A DNA stretch of 64,000 nucleotides, from the NCBI GenBank assembly GCA_049602155.1, contig JBMYRH010000014.1:62001-126000 (forward strand), written 5' to 3'. Source of the stretch: JBMYRH01 sp049602155 (lineage in GTDB: Bacteria > Myxococcota_A > UBA9042 > PHBI01 > JBMYRH01). The notes below the pieces were generated by a model. It did no database searches and was not told the origin of the DNA. It saw nothing but the letters and a program-made list of their open reading frames with translations. Within the stretch, counting starts at the first letter, position 1. Every line of letters begins with the position of its first letter. A program made the translations under genes and the position numbers. Shown one piece after another: positions 53,762 through 61,920 of the stretch.

Positions 53762-56063
53762 ATCGCTCGCCAAGACGCTGTCGACGACGCGCCAAAGCCG
53801 CGATGAGCAAGAGCAAGAGGGTGAGCGAGGACGTGGGTGAACTGGGGGTTGATTGACACCCAGTGGCTTCGTCTTCGACGGGGGGCGAGGTGGTACCCGG
53901 AAGCATCCCGCCTGTCCCCCTCGTGCTCGGTTCGGCCCGCTGCTGGTCGGTCGTAGCTGCCTCTCCGCCTGTGGTATCGGCTTCAGTGGTGGGCGGCCAG
54001 GTGTCTTCTGTGGTCTCTGACGCGTCATCTGTGCTGGTCTCGGTGACGTCTTCTTCGGTCACCGTGGAGTCCTCTGTGGTCTCTGACGCGTCATCTGTGC
54101 TGGCCTCTGACCCGTCATCGGCGCCGGTGGCGTCTCCTTCGGTCGCTGTGACGTCATCCGGTGTCGGGCCAGAGGCGTCATCGGCGGTGTGGTCCGAGGT
54201 GTCTTCGACGGTGTCCTCGCCGCTCGCGTCAGGGTCGGGGGAGGGGACGGTGAGGAGGTCGGCGCCGTCACAATCTTGGTCGACCCCGTCATCAGCGGTT
54301 TCGAGCGCGTTCGGGTGGACCGAGGATGCGCTGTCGTCGCAATCGCCACTGTCAGTCACCCATCCCTCTGAGGAGAAGCAGTCTTCTTTGGACGTCAGGG
54401 GGTCTCCGTAGCCGTCTCCGTCGCTGTCGGCGTAAAACGTGCTGGTGTTTGTGGCGTCCTCGTCGATCTGGTCATCACAATCGTCGTCCGCCAGGTTGCA
54501 GGTCTCGTCGTGTGTAGGGTGGGTCTCGAAGTCGGTGTCGTTACAGTCCGTGCCGTCAGCGACGTAGGCCGGAGGCTGAGCGCAGCTGGCGAGGCTCTGG
54601 TTGGGGTTCCCGTAGCCATCTCCATCGAGGTCCAGGTACCAAGTCTGAGCGTCCACGGCGCCTTCGTCGGTCTCGCCGTCACAGTCGTTGTCGATGCTAT
54701 CGCAGCTCTCACTCGCTGCAGGGTTAATGAGGCCATTGGAGTCATCACAGTCCGCCCCGCCATAGAGTTGACTCGCGTAGCCGTCGTCGTCTGCGTCGGT
54801 CGTGATGCACGCTCCGTCTTGGCAGATCTGGCCCTGACTGGCGCAGTCATCCTCGGTCAAGAAGCTCAGGTTGATCTCGCCTGAGTTGTCTGGTGCACAG
54901 GTCTTGGCGACCTCGCCCTCACACCACGATGCGTCACCGCCGAAGATGCAGCCGTACTGGATGCAACGGGCTCCCGTCCCATAGTCCTCACAGCTTGCGC
55001 CAAAAATAGAGGCGCAGTCGAAGGCTGTCGGCTGGCCAAGGCTACAGCGGCTCATCACCGTCTCATCGGTGCACGAGTCGGTGTTGGCGCCGTTGGGGCA
55101 AAACCCTGGGTAGGCCAAGACGCAATAGGCGGTCCCTTGGCCCTCCTCACAGACCGACCCAAAGACGGTGCAGTCCCCTGACTCGGCGGCGCCGCCTTGG
55201 CAGGTGATGAGCGTGTCTCCCTGACATCGTTTGCCGTTCATCAGATCGGCGCACAGCGGGTCGACTGGGCCGGGCTGATGGATGATGGAGAGGTGATTGT
55301 GGGTGGAGCGCTCGGCGGGCTCAGTTGGGGGGCGATCGGTGACATGGACCTGATTGATCACCAAGTCCGAGCTGCCGCCGCCGTCGAGCATCAGGCCGTT
55401 GTAGCAGCCGTGATCGTAGACGAACTGGGCAAAGTCCCAGGGCGTCCAGCCCGTGCTTGAGCCGCAGGAGTTGTCACCTTCGGCGACAAAGAGGGTCATG
55501 ATCTCGCCTGTGATGTCGAGGCACACCCCAGAGCGAGGGCGCGTGCAGGAGTCGTAGCTCGGGGCCTGCAAGACGCCGTCGATCACCAATCGCTGCCCGT
55601 TTCCTCCGATCACGTTCAGCTCGTTCCAAGTCCATTGCTCCAAGACATTTTGAGGGTTGATGCGACACTGCTTGCTGGCGTCGCAGGCCAAGAAGCTCCA
55701 GTCACCGGCCGGGTTGTTATCGTCCCAGTCTTGCGAGCCCTCGAAGTACCACCCTCCGCCGACAGAGAGCCCCTGTGGGCCGTTATAGCTGGCGCTGTCC
55801 CAGTCACCGTTAATGGTCACTGTGGATTGCTTTAAGGCGGCCTCTTGGCTCGCTGTCAGCGGTCCCTCTTCATCGCGTGTGACCCGGATAGAGATCTCGG
55901 GGACCGTCAGGTCGACCCTCGCCCAGTGGACCTCCTCTTGAAGGTTACCCTCCCCAAACGCACACCAATCCACCCCAGGGGCGATCTCCTCCCAGCACAC
56001 CTCTTCGGCGGAAGCGGGCAGAGTGAGAAATAGTAAGAGCAGGGCGCAGCCTAGCGTTCTCAT
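53760..56063 (-). CDS. NAGPA-type phosphodiester glycosidase-like protein with MopE repeats and MYXO-CTERM tail
   Basis: From the ATG at 56063 (GGAG 8 nt upstream) the 767-residue product has a Sec signal ending PASA. Residues up to about 275 match the NAGPA fold (PF09992): VTINGDWDSASYNGPQGLSVGG, DITGEIMTLFVAEGD and the signature LMLDGGGSSDLVI. Members cleave phosphodiester-linked sugars or act on wall polymers. Cys-rich EGF-like knots follow, then three MopE units (CDDSNGLINPAASESC and relatives), an Asp/Thr/Ser/Glu-rich spacer, and a C-terminus GCQSTPSSPTSSLTLLLLL then a basic RRRQR, a classic MYXO-CTERM. It should be displayed on the surface. The longer frame to 56138 lacks a ribosome-binding site. 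Confidence 0.86.
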   Translation of the reverse strand: MRTLGCALLLLFLTLPASAEEVCWEEIAPGVDWCAFGEGNLQEEVHWARVDLTVPEISIRVTRDEEGPLTASQEAALKQSTVTINGDWDSASYNGPQGLSVGGGWYFEGSQDWDDNNPAGDWSFLACDASKQCRINPQNVLEQWTWNELNVIGGNGQRLVIDGVLQAPSYDSCTRPRSGVCLDITGEIMTLFVAEGDNSCGSSTGWTPWDFAQFVYDHGCYNGLMLDGGGSSDLVINQVHVTDRPPTEPAERSTHNHLSIIHQPGPVDPLCADLMNGKRCQGDTLITCQGGAAESGDCTVFGSVCEEGQGTAYCVLAYPGFCPNGANTDSCTDETVMSRCSLGQPTAFDCASIFGASCEDYGTGARCIQYGCIFGGDASWCEGEVAKTCAPDNSGEINLSFLTEDDCASQGQICQDGACITTDADDDGYASQLYGGADCDDSNGLINPAASESCDSIDNDCDGETDEGAVDAQTWYLDLDGDGYGNPNQSLASCAQPPAYVADGTDCNDTDFETHPTHDETCNLADDDCDDQIDEDATNTSTFYADSDGDGYGDPLTSKEDCFSSEGWVTDSGDCDDSASSVHPNALETADDGVDQDCDGADLLTVPSPDPDASGEDTVEDTSDHTADDASGPTPDDVTATEGDATGADDGSEASTDDASETTEDSTVTEEDVTETSTDDASETTEDTWPPTTEADTTGGEAATTDQQRAEPSTRGTGGMLPGTTSPPVEDEATGCQSTPSSPTSSLTLLLLLIAALARRRQRLGER

Positions 56064-56153
56064 GGTGGAGCTCCCGAGAGATGTGCAGATAGTGTTCCCT
56101 ACTATGCATTCGTCTCTCGACCGTGGCCATCGGCGCACTCCATACTCCCGGCC

Positions 56154-58187
56154 ATGTCACATCGAATACTTCTATTATCGTTCATCCTTTTGGCCGCTTG
56201 TGCCGAGTCCCCTGCCACTCAGTCCGACGTTGATGCCGCCGTCGAGGCGGACACCAGCGCACCCGCGGAGGACACGAGTGTACAAGAGGTGGAGGACGCC
56301 TCCTCGCGCGGAGCGCAAGACGCAGCCCCTGAGGACGAAGGTCCCCTGTGCGATTGGGGGGTTGAGCCCGCTCGGTCGGCGCCCGATCCGAGCGTAAGTC
56401 AGTTCGCGATGTCGCTCTTTCACTACAATGTCGAGTACGTGATCGGCGGCCTTGAGGCGGTCGATGAGTCGGGCGAGACGGTGGTCGTCGGTGGCTTTGA
56501 GGACGCCGCCGGCTGGGACAATGACCGGGTCGAGGATTGGATCGTCACCGAGACGCTCTTGCCCATCCTCGAGATGTACAAAAAGCACCCCGGCTGGGGG
56601 GTCACCATTGAGCTTCAAGCTTACATGGTCGAGATCATGGCGGAGCGGCACCCCGAGGGGCTGGCGCTCATGCGAGAGCTCGCCCAGTCCGGTCAGGTAG
56701 AGCTGGTGAGCTTTCACTACGCTGCGCAGCTCTTTTTAGCCTTCCCGAGAGAGGATATGGAGCGCTCGATTGCGCGCACCAAGGCGGTCTTCGAGGCCAA
56801 CTGCCTCCCCCTCTCTGGGGTGGTCTTCAATCAAGAGGGCCAAGCCGGCGAGGGGCGCCAGCGCATGCTCGTCGATGAGGGCTACGAGATCGGCGTCTAC
56901 CCCAGAAACCTCTGGGGCTATGTCCGAGATGGCGAGACCCCTTGGCCCTACTATGCAAGCGAGGGCGGGACGCTCATCGTGGGCCCGGGGCAGGTTGACC
57001 CAGAGAGCGGTGTGACCGTCGCTTGGGACTTCTTCGACGACGGTGAGCTCCGCGCGATCGAAGGGGCGATGAACCCCTATTTTGCGTACGCCTTTGAGGC
57101 CTCAGAGGCCCGTGTGGCTGAATTTGAGGCAGCACTTCAGGCCCGAGAGGACGCTGGGTTTAGCCTGATGACGATCACAGACTACGTCGATCATCTTGAG
57201 GCAAAGGGGGTCGAGAAGAAGCCCGCGCCACCCTTGTTAGACGGCACGTGGCAGCCCCCGAGCACCGACTCGATTCACCGCTGGCTTGGGGGACGCAGTC
57301 AGGCCTTTCACGATGACGAAGAGGACAACCGCGTGCGGTCCGGCAACATGCGCGCTCGGGCCCGCGTGGCCGCGACCCAGCGCATCTTGGACCGGGCGAT
57401 GGTCGAAGAGGTGGAGGTCGGGGACGCCCCAGAGCGCGTGCACGCCCTTTGGAAGGCGCTCTTTCACGCCCAGGTCAGCGACGCCTCGGGGGTCAACCCT
57501 TGGCTCGGTGAGCTGCTCTACTGCGTGCGCCTCAATGATTGGATCACCGAGGAGAGCTCAGCGGTCGCTTCGGCGCTGCGGGAGGCGCTCGCCTTGGGTG
57601 AAGGGAGCTTGAGGGTCGACCTTCAGACTGGCGCTGTGGACACGTTTACGCCAGCGCCCGAGGGGGGCTTAGTCGCGGCAGAGGCTCCACCGGTTCAGGT
57701 GAGCGTGCGCGCGGACAGGCGCGAGGCGTCCGGCGCGTGGTACGAGCTTGGTGCGGGTCACTGGCAGTACGTCATGAGCTTCAGCGGCGCGTTGACCGAG
57801 GACGGTTGCGACCCGTGTGATCTTCGCCGCATCGAGGTTGGTTTCCCTCGGACGACCGAGGAGATCTCCTACTCACCCGGCCTCATCGAGGACGAGGTCC
57901 GTACCTACGCCTTCGACGACTTCACCTTCCAGAACGGAGAGGCCTACCTGCCGCTCCCCAACGGCCTCATCGGCCTCGGTGATGACCTCTGGGTCATCAA
58001 GCACGCGCGCGTTCAGCACATCGCGGCGCGCGTCGCCCCGGACGAGGACGTGATCGCGTTCATCGACGCCACGCCACAGGTCCTCACAGAGGGGGCCTGG
58101 GTCTTTGACGTCGTCCAGGGGAGCGCCGAGGAGGCGCTGGCCATCGCGAACCGCATCAACATCAGCCCCGTGGTTCACTTCGACTAG
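56154..58187 (+). CDS. lipoprotein with a GH38/GH57-like (deacetylase-fold) catalytic barrel
   Basis: The 677 residues have lipobox LAAC, an acidic spacer to about residue 65, and a barrel domain starting MSLFHYNVEYVIGG, as in GH57/GH38-type and related polysaccharide-active enzymes (H-x-N early, HPGWGVTIELQAYMVE, VSFHYAAQLFL, GVVFNQEGQAG). A helical region and a C-terminal beta-sandwich (about 500-677) follow. It probably cuts or deacylates a glycan outside the cell; exact family and substrate are unsure. CATACT ends 7 nt before the ATG and there is no Shine-Dalgarno, suggesting a leaderless message. It diverges from the NAGPA-like gene across 90 nt. Confidence 0.75.
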   Translation: MSHRILLLSFILLAACAESPATQSDVDAAVEADTSAPAEDTSVQEVEDASSRGAQDAAPEDEGPLCDWGVEPARSAPDPSVSQFAMSLFHYNVEYVIGGLEAVDESGETVVVGGFEDAAGWDNDRVEDWIVTETLLPILEMYKKHPGWGVTIELQAYMVEIMAERHPEGLALMRELAQSGQVELVSFHYAAQLFLAFPREDMERSIARTKAVFEANCLPLSGVVFNQEGQAGEGRQRMLVDEGYEIGVYPRNLWGYVRDGETPWPYYASEGGTLIVGPGQVDPESGVTVAWDFFDDGELRAIEGAMNPYFAYAFEASEARVAEFEAALQAREDAGFSLMTITDYVDHLEAKGVEKKPAPPLLDGTWQPPSTDSIHRWLGGRSQAFHDDEEDNRVRSGNMRARARVAATQRILDRAMVEEVEVGDAPERVHALWKALFHAQVSDASGVNPWLGELLYCVRLNDWITEESSAVASALREALALGEGSLRVDLQTGAVDTFTPAPEGGLVAAEAPPVQVSVRADRREASGAWYELGAGHWQYVMSFSGALTEDGCDPCDLRRIEVGFPRTTEEISYSPGLIEDEVRTYAFDDFTFQNGEAYLPLPNGLIGLGDDLWVIKHARVQHIAARVAPDEDVIAFIDATPQVLTEGAWVFDVVQGSAEEALAIANRINISPVVHFD

Positions 58188-58220
58188 CGATAGACGTGGC
58201 GCCTGTGGACGCCGCCGTCG

Positions 58221-58883
58221 CTACTCGCAAGCGACGATGAAGCCCCCGCCCTCGGCGACCTCGCTCGGTGGTCCGCACCATGTCGCCATGGGGGCCTCAC
58301 AGGTACCAACGACATTGCACGTCCAGTCGTCATAGGTGCAGTCCGCCCCGAGGTTCGGGCACGCGACGCTGCAGTAGCCCTCGGAGGCGCCGGGCTGGAG
58401 CACACAGAGGTCTGCAGGCGCGTCACAATCGAGGTCGACGGTGCACACTGCACCCCACGTCACGTCTGCCGTGTCGTCGCCCTGTGCGTCGTCGCCCTGT
58501 GCGTCGTCATCCTGTGCGTCGTCGCCCTGTGCGTCGTCATCCTGTGCGTCGTCGCCCTGTGCGTCGTCATCCTCTGCGTCTGGCCCCGCTGCGGTGTCTT
58601 CGCTTGGCGCTGCGTCGCTCTCCGATGAGGTATCCGCTGAGCCTGTGTTGGGTTCACTTCCACCGACCGCGTTGCCGCTCTCAGCGCCATCGTCTTGTGC
58701 GCTCGCGGCGGTCGATGGTGCTTCGCTCGCGCCTGAGCCGCCCATCGTCGGATCACTGGGGGCGTTAAGGCCGGTGTTGTCGCCTGACCCCGGGTGTGGG
58801 GTCGGGTTGGCGATACAGGCTGAGGTCATCATGGCGAATGAGGTGATCGCCAAGAGGAGGAGGAGTCGTTTCAGGGTGAGCAT
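58221..58883 (-). CDS. small lipoprotein with acidic repeat stalk and Cys-rich domain
   Basis: The ATG at 58883 gives KRLLLLLAITSFAMMTSAC, a lipoprotein signal; the frame extends upstream to 59078 but without signal character. The 220 residues contain a long Ser/Ala/Gly/Asp spacer, seven D-D-A-Q-G/D pentapeptides (58473-58577), then a C-terminal knot with ten Cys (CTVDLDCDAPADLCVLQPG, CSVACPNLGADCTYDDWTC, CEAPMATWCG). It looks like a short anchored Cys-rich binding module on a stalk. The function is unknown. Confidence 0.75.
   Translation of the reverse strand: MLTLKRLLLLLAITSFAMMTSACIANPTPHPGSGDNTGLNAPSDPTMGGSGASEAPSTAASAQDDGAESGNAVGGSEPNTGSADTSSESDAAPSEDTAAGPDAEDDDAQGDDAQDDDAQGDDAQDDDAQGDDAQGDDTADVTWGAVCTVDLDCDAPADLCVLQPGASEGYCSVACPNLGADCTYDDWTCNVVGTCEAPMATWCGPPSEVAEGGGFIVACE
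58473..58577 (-). repeat. 15-bp tandem repeat, 7 units
   Basis: Seven near-identical 15-bp units (GTCGTCGCCCTGTGC or the variant GTCGTCATCCTGTGC on the + strand) alternate between two forms and encode the D-D-A-Q-G / D-D-A-Q-D stalk. The last unit has one change. The unit length keeps the frame, so copy changes would only alter stalk length. Confidence 0.93.
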
Positions 58884-58989
58884 ACCGTGACCTAGAGCAG
58901 GGGGCGGTGCGGAAGGTGTCGTCGGGGCCATCCCGAGCATACGGATCTCTGAGACTCCAGGCCAGCCATTGCGTCGATCGAATAGCGGG

Positions 58990-60357
58990 CTAAAGGTCCC
59001 GCTGCCACACAGTGGCTTGAAACGCGTCAAGTTGGTCGGAAGGTCGGCTGACCACCGCGCTGATCTCGGTGAACCCATCTAGGGCGCTTGGGGGGCCCTC
59101 ATCCGCGCCAAAGGTGCAGACGGCGTATACGAGTCGGCCACCTGGTGCGACGTGCCTTGCACCGGTGGCGAGCAGCTTCTGTTGAAGTTCACCGAGACGG
59201 CCGACGTCATCCGGGCGCCTTCGCCAGGCGATCTCGGGGTGACGGCGCAGGGTCCCAAGCCCCGTGCAGGGGGCGTCCACCAGGACGCGCTCGAAGGACC
59301 CGAGGTTCAGGTCTGGAGCGGTGCCATCGGCGACTTGAGTGGTGATACGGTCGGAGAGGCCGAGGCTCTTGGCGAGCGCGTCGCAGCCCTCGAGTTTCCG
59401 CTCTTCGAGGTCGACGGCGAGCACCTCAGCGCCGCGATCGGCGAGCGCTGTGGCCTTGATGCCGCGCCCCGCGCAGAGGTCGAGCACGCGCATGCCATCG
59501 CTCGCCTCGACGAGGTCGACTACGTGGAGGCTCGCGGGGTCCTGGGGGACGAAGAGCCCGGCGTGGAAAGCGTCGGTCGCGAAGGGGTCCCCGGGCCCGG
59601 TGATGATGCCGGTGCCGTGGGGACCGTCATCAAGGGTGAAGGGGGTGTCTTTCCAGGACTCACGCAGCGCATCGAAGCCCCCGCGTGTCAGGGTTGGTCG
59701 CACCGTGTTCGGTGCGCGAGATTTGAGCGCCTCAGCTTCGGTTTCGACCGCGTGGTCGCCGTAGGCAACCCGTAATGCGCTGACGACCCAGGTCGGCAGG
59801 CTCCAGCGCATGGCGATGGCGGCGTTCGTTTGCCCCTCGGGCGCGGTGAAGCCGGCCTCCGTGACCCGCCGCAGGACGCCGTTGATCAGCCCGGTGACGC
59901 GGCCCATGCCTGCGGCCCGCGCGGCGTCTTGGGTCGCGCTGACCGCGATGGGGGCTGGAATACGGTCGAGGTGCAGGATCTGGTATGCCCCGATGCGCAG
60001 AAATGCACGGGCCATGGGCTCGAGCTTTCCCAGGCCTTGTTTGACCCAAGGGCGCAGGGCGTGATCGAGCTGGCGTTGCCATCGTAACGAGCCATAGACC
60101 AATTCGGTCGCGAGTCCTCGGTCGCGTGGGTCGCTCAGGTTCCCGCGGTTCATCTCTCGGCTGAGGGTGTCGCCGGAGCGCGCCTCGCCTCGTTCGACAG
60201 CCGCGAGAACCATCGCGGCGACGCTTCGGGCGTTGGATTTGGTGCGTGGCCCGCGGGGACGACGCCCTCGGGGATGAGACTGACGAGGGATAGTACGCTC
60301 CTTGGCTTCCTTGACCGCGCGGCCGTGGAGGACAAACCTTAGCCTTGCGTTCGACAC
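58990..60357 (-). CDS. rsmB: 16S rRNA (cytosine-967-C5)-methyltransferase RsmB
   Basis: An N-terminal NusB-like helical domain (SVAAMVLAAVERGEA, DRGLATELVYGSLRW, FLRIGAYQILHLDRIP) is joined to a Rossmann methyltransferase domain. SAM binds at VLDLCAGRGIKATALADRGA; the catalytic Cys pair is in VDAPCTGLGTLRRHPEI and VYAVCTFGADE (usually T-C-S). It methylates C967 of 16S rRNA. The start is uncertain: the ATG at 60393 would overlap the divergent gene, so the GTG at 60357 is preferred; both leave a very basic N-terminal extension rich in Arg/Pro that is not part of the family. Confidence 0.92.
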   Translation of the reverse strand: MSNARLRFVLHGRAVKEAKERTIPRQSHPRGRRPRGPRTKSNARSVAAMVLAAVERGEARSGDTLSREMNRGNLSDPRDRGLATELVYGSLRWQRQLDHALRPWVKQGLGKLEPMARAFLRIGAYQILHLDRIPAPIAVSATQDAARAAGMGRVTGLINGVLRRVTEAGFTAPEGQTNAAIAMRWSLPTWVVSALRVAYGDHAVETEAEALKSRAPNTVRPTLTRGGFDALRESWKDTPFTLDDGPHGTGIITGPGDPFATDAFHAGLFVPQDPASLHVVDLVEASDGMRVLDLCAGRGIKATALADRGAEVLAVDLEERKLEGCDALAKSLGLSDRITTQVADGTAPDLNLGSFERVLVDAPCTGLGTLRRHPEIAWRRRPDDVGRLGELQQKLLATGARHVAPGGRLVYAVCTFGADEGPPSALDGFTEISAVVSRPSDQLDAFQATVWQRDL

Positions 60358-60383
60358 GGCGACAAGGGCGAGAGACTGACGAC

Positions 60384-61409
60384 ATGGCGGCATCGGCGAT
60401 AACCCACCTCAAGCGCGCGCTGCCATGGCTCTTCAGCGTCTTGATTGTGGGGTACCTCTTCTGGGCCGTCGACCTCGACGCTGTGATGGCGGCTGTGGAG
60501 GGGGCCGACATGGTCAGCTTGATGCTGATCATGGTCTTGAGCGCCCCGCTGATCTTGGCCGCGGATGCCTCGACCATTTGGCTGATGTTTCGGCGCTTAC
60601 TCGCGCCCTACCCTTATCGAGAGATCGTCGCGATCAAGGGCGTCAGCTATTTCTTTAACGCGATCACCTACAGCGCGGGGACGGGGGGCATCGCTTATCT
60701 GGTCCACCGGCGTTGGGGGGCGGGCTTCCTTCACTGTATCTCGTTGCTCTTGTGGATGAGCTTCGTCGACGTCATGACCCTCTTGCTGATCATTGGCTTG
60801 GGGCTGGTCTTAGCCGCTGACCTCTTGCCGGTGGGCTTGGCGACCCAGCTCCCTTATGTCCTCTTGGGTGGAGGGGTCATCTCTGTCGGCGCGATCATCT
60901 ATTGGCGCTTGGGGATCGACTTTCTGATCTTGGGGCGGATGCGTAGCTGGCGGATCTTTCGCGCATTCGCTGACGCGACGATGGCTGACTACGCGGTCAT
61001 GATCGCGAGCCGCGCTGCCTTTATCGGGGTCTACATCGTCCTCACCTGGCTGCTCTTGCCGACCTTTCAGATCGAGGTCCCGGTGCTCCTCCTCTTGATC
61101 TACCTGCCGATAGGCACCTTTGTGCAGATCATCCCGGCGTCCGTGTCAGGGCTCGGCGCGGTCCAAGTCGTCCTCATCGCGCTCTACGCGCCTCACGTGG
61201 CCGCCACGGTGGCTGACGGAGAGGCTCAGGTCCTCGCCTTTACGACCTTCATGGGTCCCGCGACGACGTTCGTTCGCGTCATGGTGGGCTACGCGTTTGT
61301 GCGCACCGTCATGAAGGGGCTCATGGGGGATGTGACCTTCGACGCCGCGGCGATCGCAGAGGCCCGAAGGGCCGATGAAGAGGCGGATTCCACACCGTCG
61401 GCGGATTGA
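60384..61409 (+). CDS. LPG synthase/flippase-like (UPF0104, PF03706) membrane protein
   Basis: The 341 residues have about eight transmembrane helices in the lysylphosphatidylglycerol-synthase TM-region family: WLFSVLIVGYLFWAVDLDAV near the N-terminus, NAITYSAGTGGIAYLVHRRWG in the middle and the diagnostic FVQIIPASVSGLGAVQVVLI later. Members without the aminoacyl-transferase domain, as here, are lipid or glycolipid flippase/synthase-associated proteins of unclear chemistry. The ATG lies 27 nt from the divergent rsmB start. The C-terminal acidic tail is cytoplasmic. It precedes the bufferin-like operon by 52 nt but has no known link with it. Confidence 0.85.
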   Translation: MAASAITHLKRALPWLFSVLIVGYLFWAVDLDAVMAAVEGADMVSLMLIMVLSAPLILAADASTIWLMFRRLLAPYPYREIVAIKGVSYFFNAITYSAGTGGIAYLVHRRWGAGFLHCISLLLWMSFVDVMTLLLIIGLGLVLAADLLPVGLATQLPYVLLGGGVISVGAIIYWRLGIDFLILGRMRSWRIFRAFADATMADYAVMIASRAAFIGVYIVLTWLLLPTFQIEVPVLLLLIYLPIGTFVQIIPASVSGLGAVQVVLIALYAPHVAATVADGEAQVLAFTTFMGPATTFVRVMVGYAFVRTVMKGLMGDVTFDAAAIAEARRADEEADSTPSAD

Positions 61410-61434
61410 ACTGACAGGGTCGTGCTGTTACAAA
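61406..61434 (+). promoter_or_regulatory. promoter candidate for the bufferin-like operon
   Basis: TTGAAC (61406-61411), a 17-bp spacer and TACAAA (61429-61434) lie at the end of the upstream gene, 27 nt before the precursor ATG. The TGAAC element could also be part of an extracytoplasmic-function sigma promoter, the class reported for some bufferin operons. The choice cannot be made by eye. Confidence 0.35.
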
Positions 61435-61461
61435 GACAGCGACCTTGATGGAGAACACCAA

Positions 61462-61920
61462 ATGCCCGCAGATGAATTGACGCGTCGCCACTTCGCGAAG
61501 CTGACCTTGGCCGCTTTGGCGGGTGCCTCAATGGGCTGCAGCAAAGAGAGCAGCCCCTCTTCGACCCCGGCCAAATCTGCCGGGCTCCTCAAGGACGTGA
61601 CCTCGGAGCACTTGCTGCTCCAAGAGCCTCATGTCTGCCGCGGCTTGAACGCTTGCAAAGGGCTCGCCCGTGGTGGGAAGAACGATTGCGCGGGTCAGGG
61701 CACGTGCGCGACCTCGAAGGCTCACGGCTGTGGCGGGCGAAACGCCTGCAAGGGCCAAGGGGGCTGCGGCGCGACGCCGGGTCAGAATGACTGCAAAGGC
61801 CAGGGCAAGTGTGGTGTCCCCATCACGATGAACCCTGCTTGGGACAAGGCACGAAAGGCGCTCGATGAGCTCGCGAAGAGCCATGGGTTCGAGCTCGGTG
61901 CAGCGCCCAAGCGAGGCTAA
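61462..61920 (+). CDS. bufferin-type (BufA2-like) Cys-rich RiPP precursor with Tat signal
   Basis: The ATG at 61462 has GGAG 8 nt upstream; an upstream ATG at 61375 lies inside the previous gene. The N-terminus TRRHFAKLTLAALAGASMGC has a textbook twin-arginine motif (T-R-R-x-F-x-K), a hydrophobic stretch and a possible lipobox Cys26. Residues 59-117 hold nine Cys, five of them in C-K/R/A-G-x-x-x-C repeats six residues apart (CRGLNAC, CAGQGTC, CGGRNAC, CKGQGGC, CKGQGKC). This resembles bufferin metallophore precursors, in which Cys are converted to copper-binding heterocycles. There is no E-G-K-C-G repeat, so it is not HvfA-like. A helical tail of about 35 residues follows. The modifying enzyme genes follow with no gap. 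Confidence 0.82.
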   Translation: MPADELTRRHFAKLTLAALAGASMGCSKESSPSSTPAKSAGLLKDVTSEHLLLQEPHVCRGLNACKGLARGGKNDCAGQGTCATSKAHGCGGRNACKGQGGCGATPGQNDCKGQGKCGVPITMNPAWDKARKALDELAKSHGFELGAAPKRG

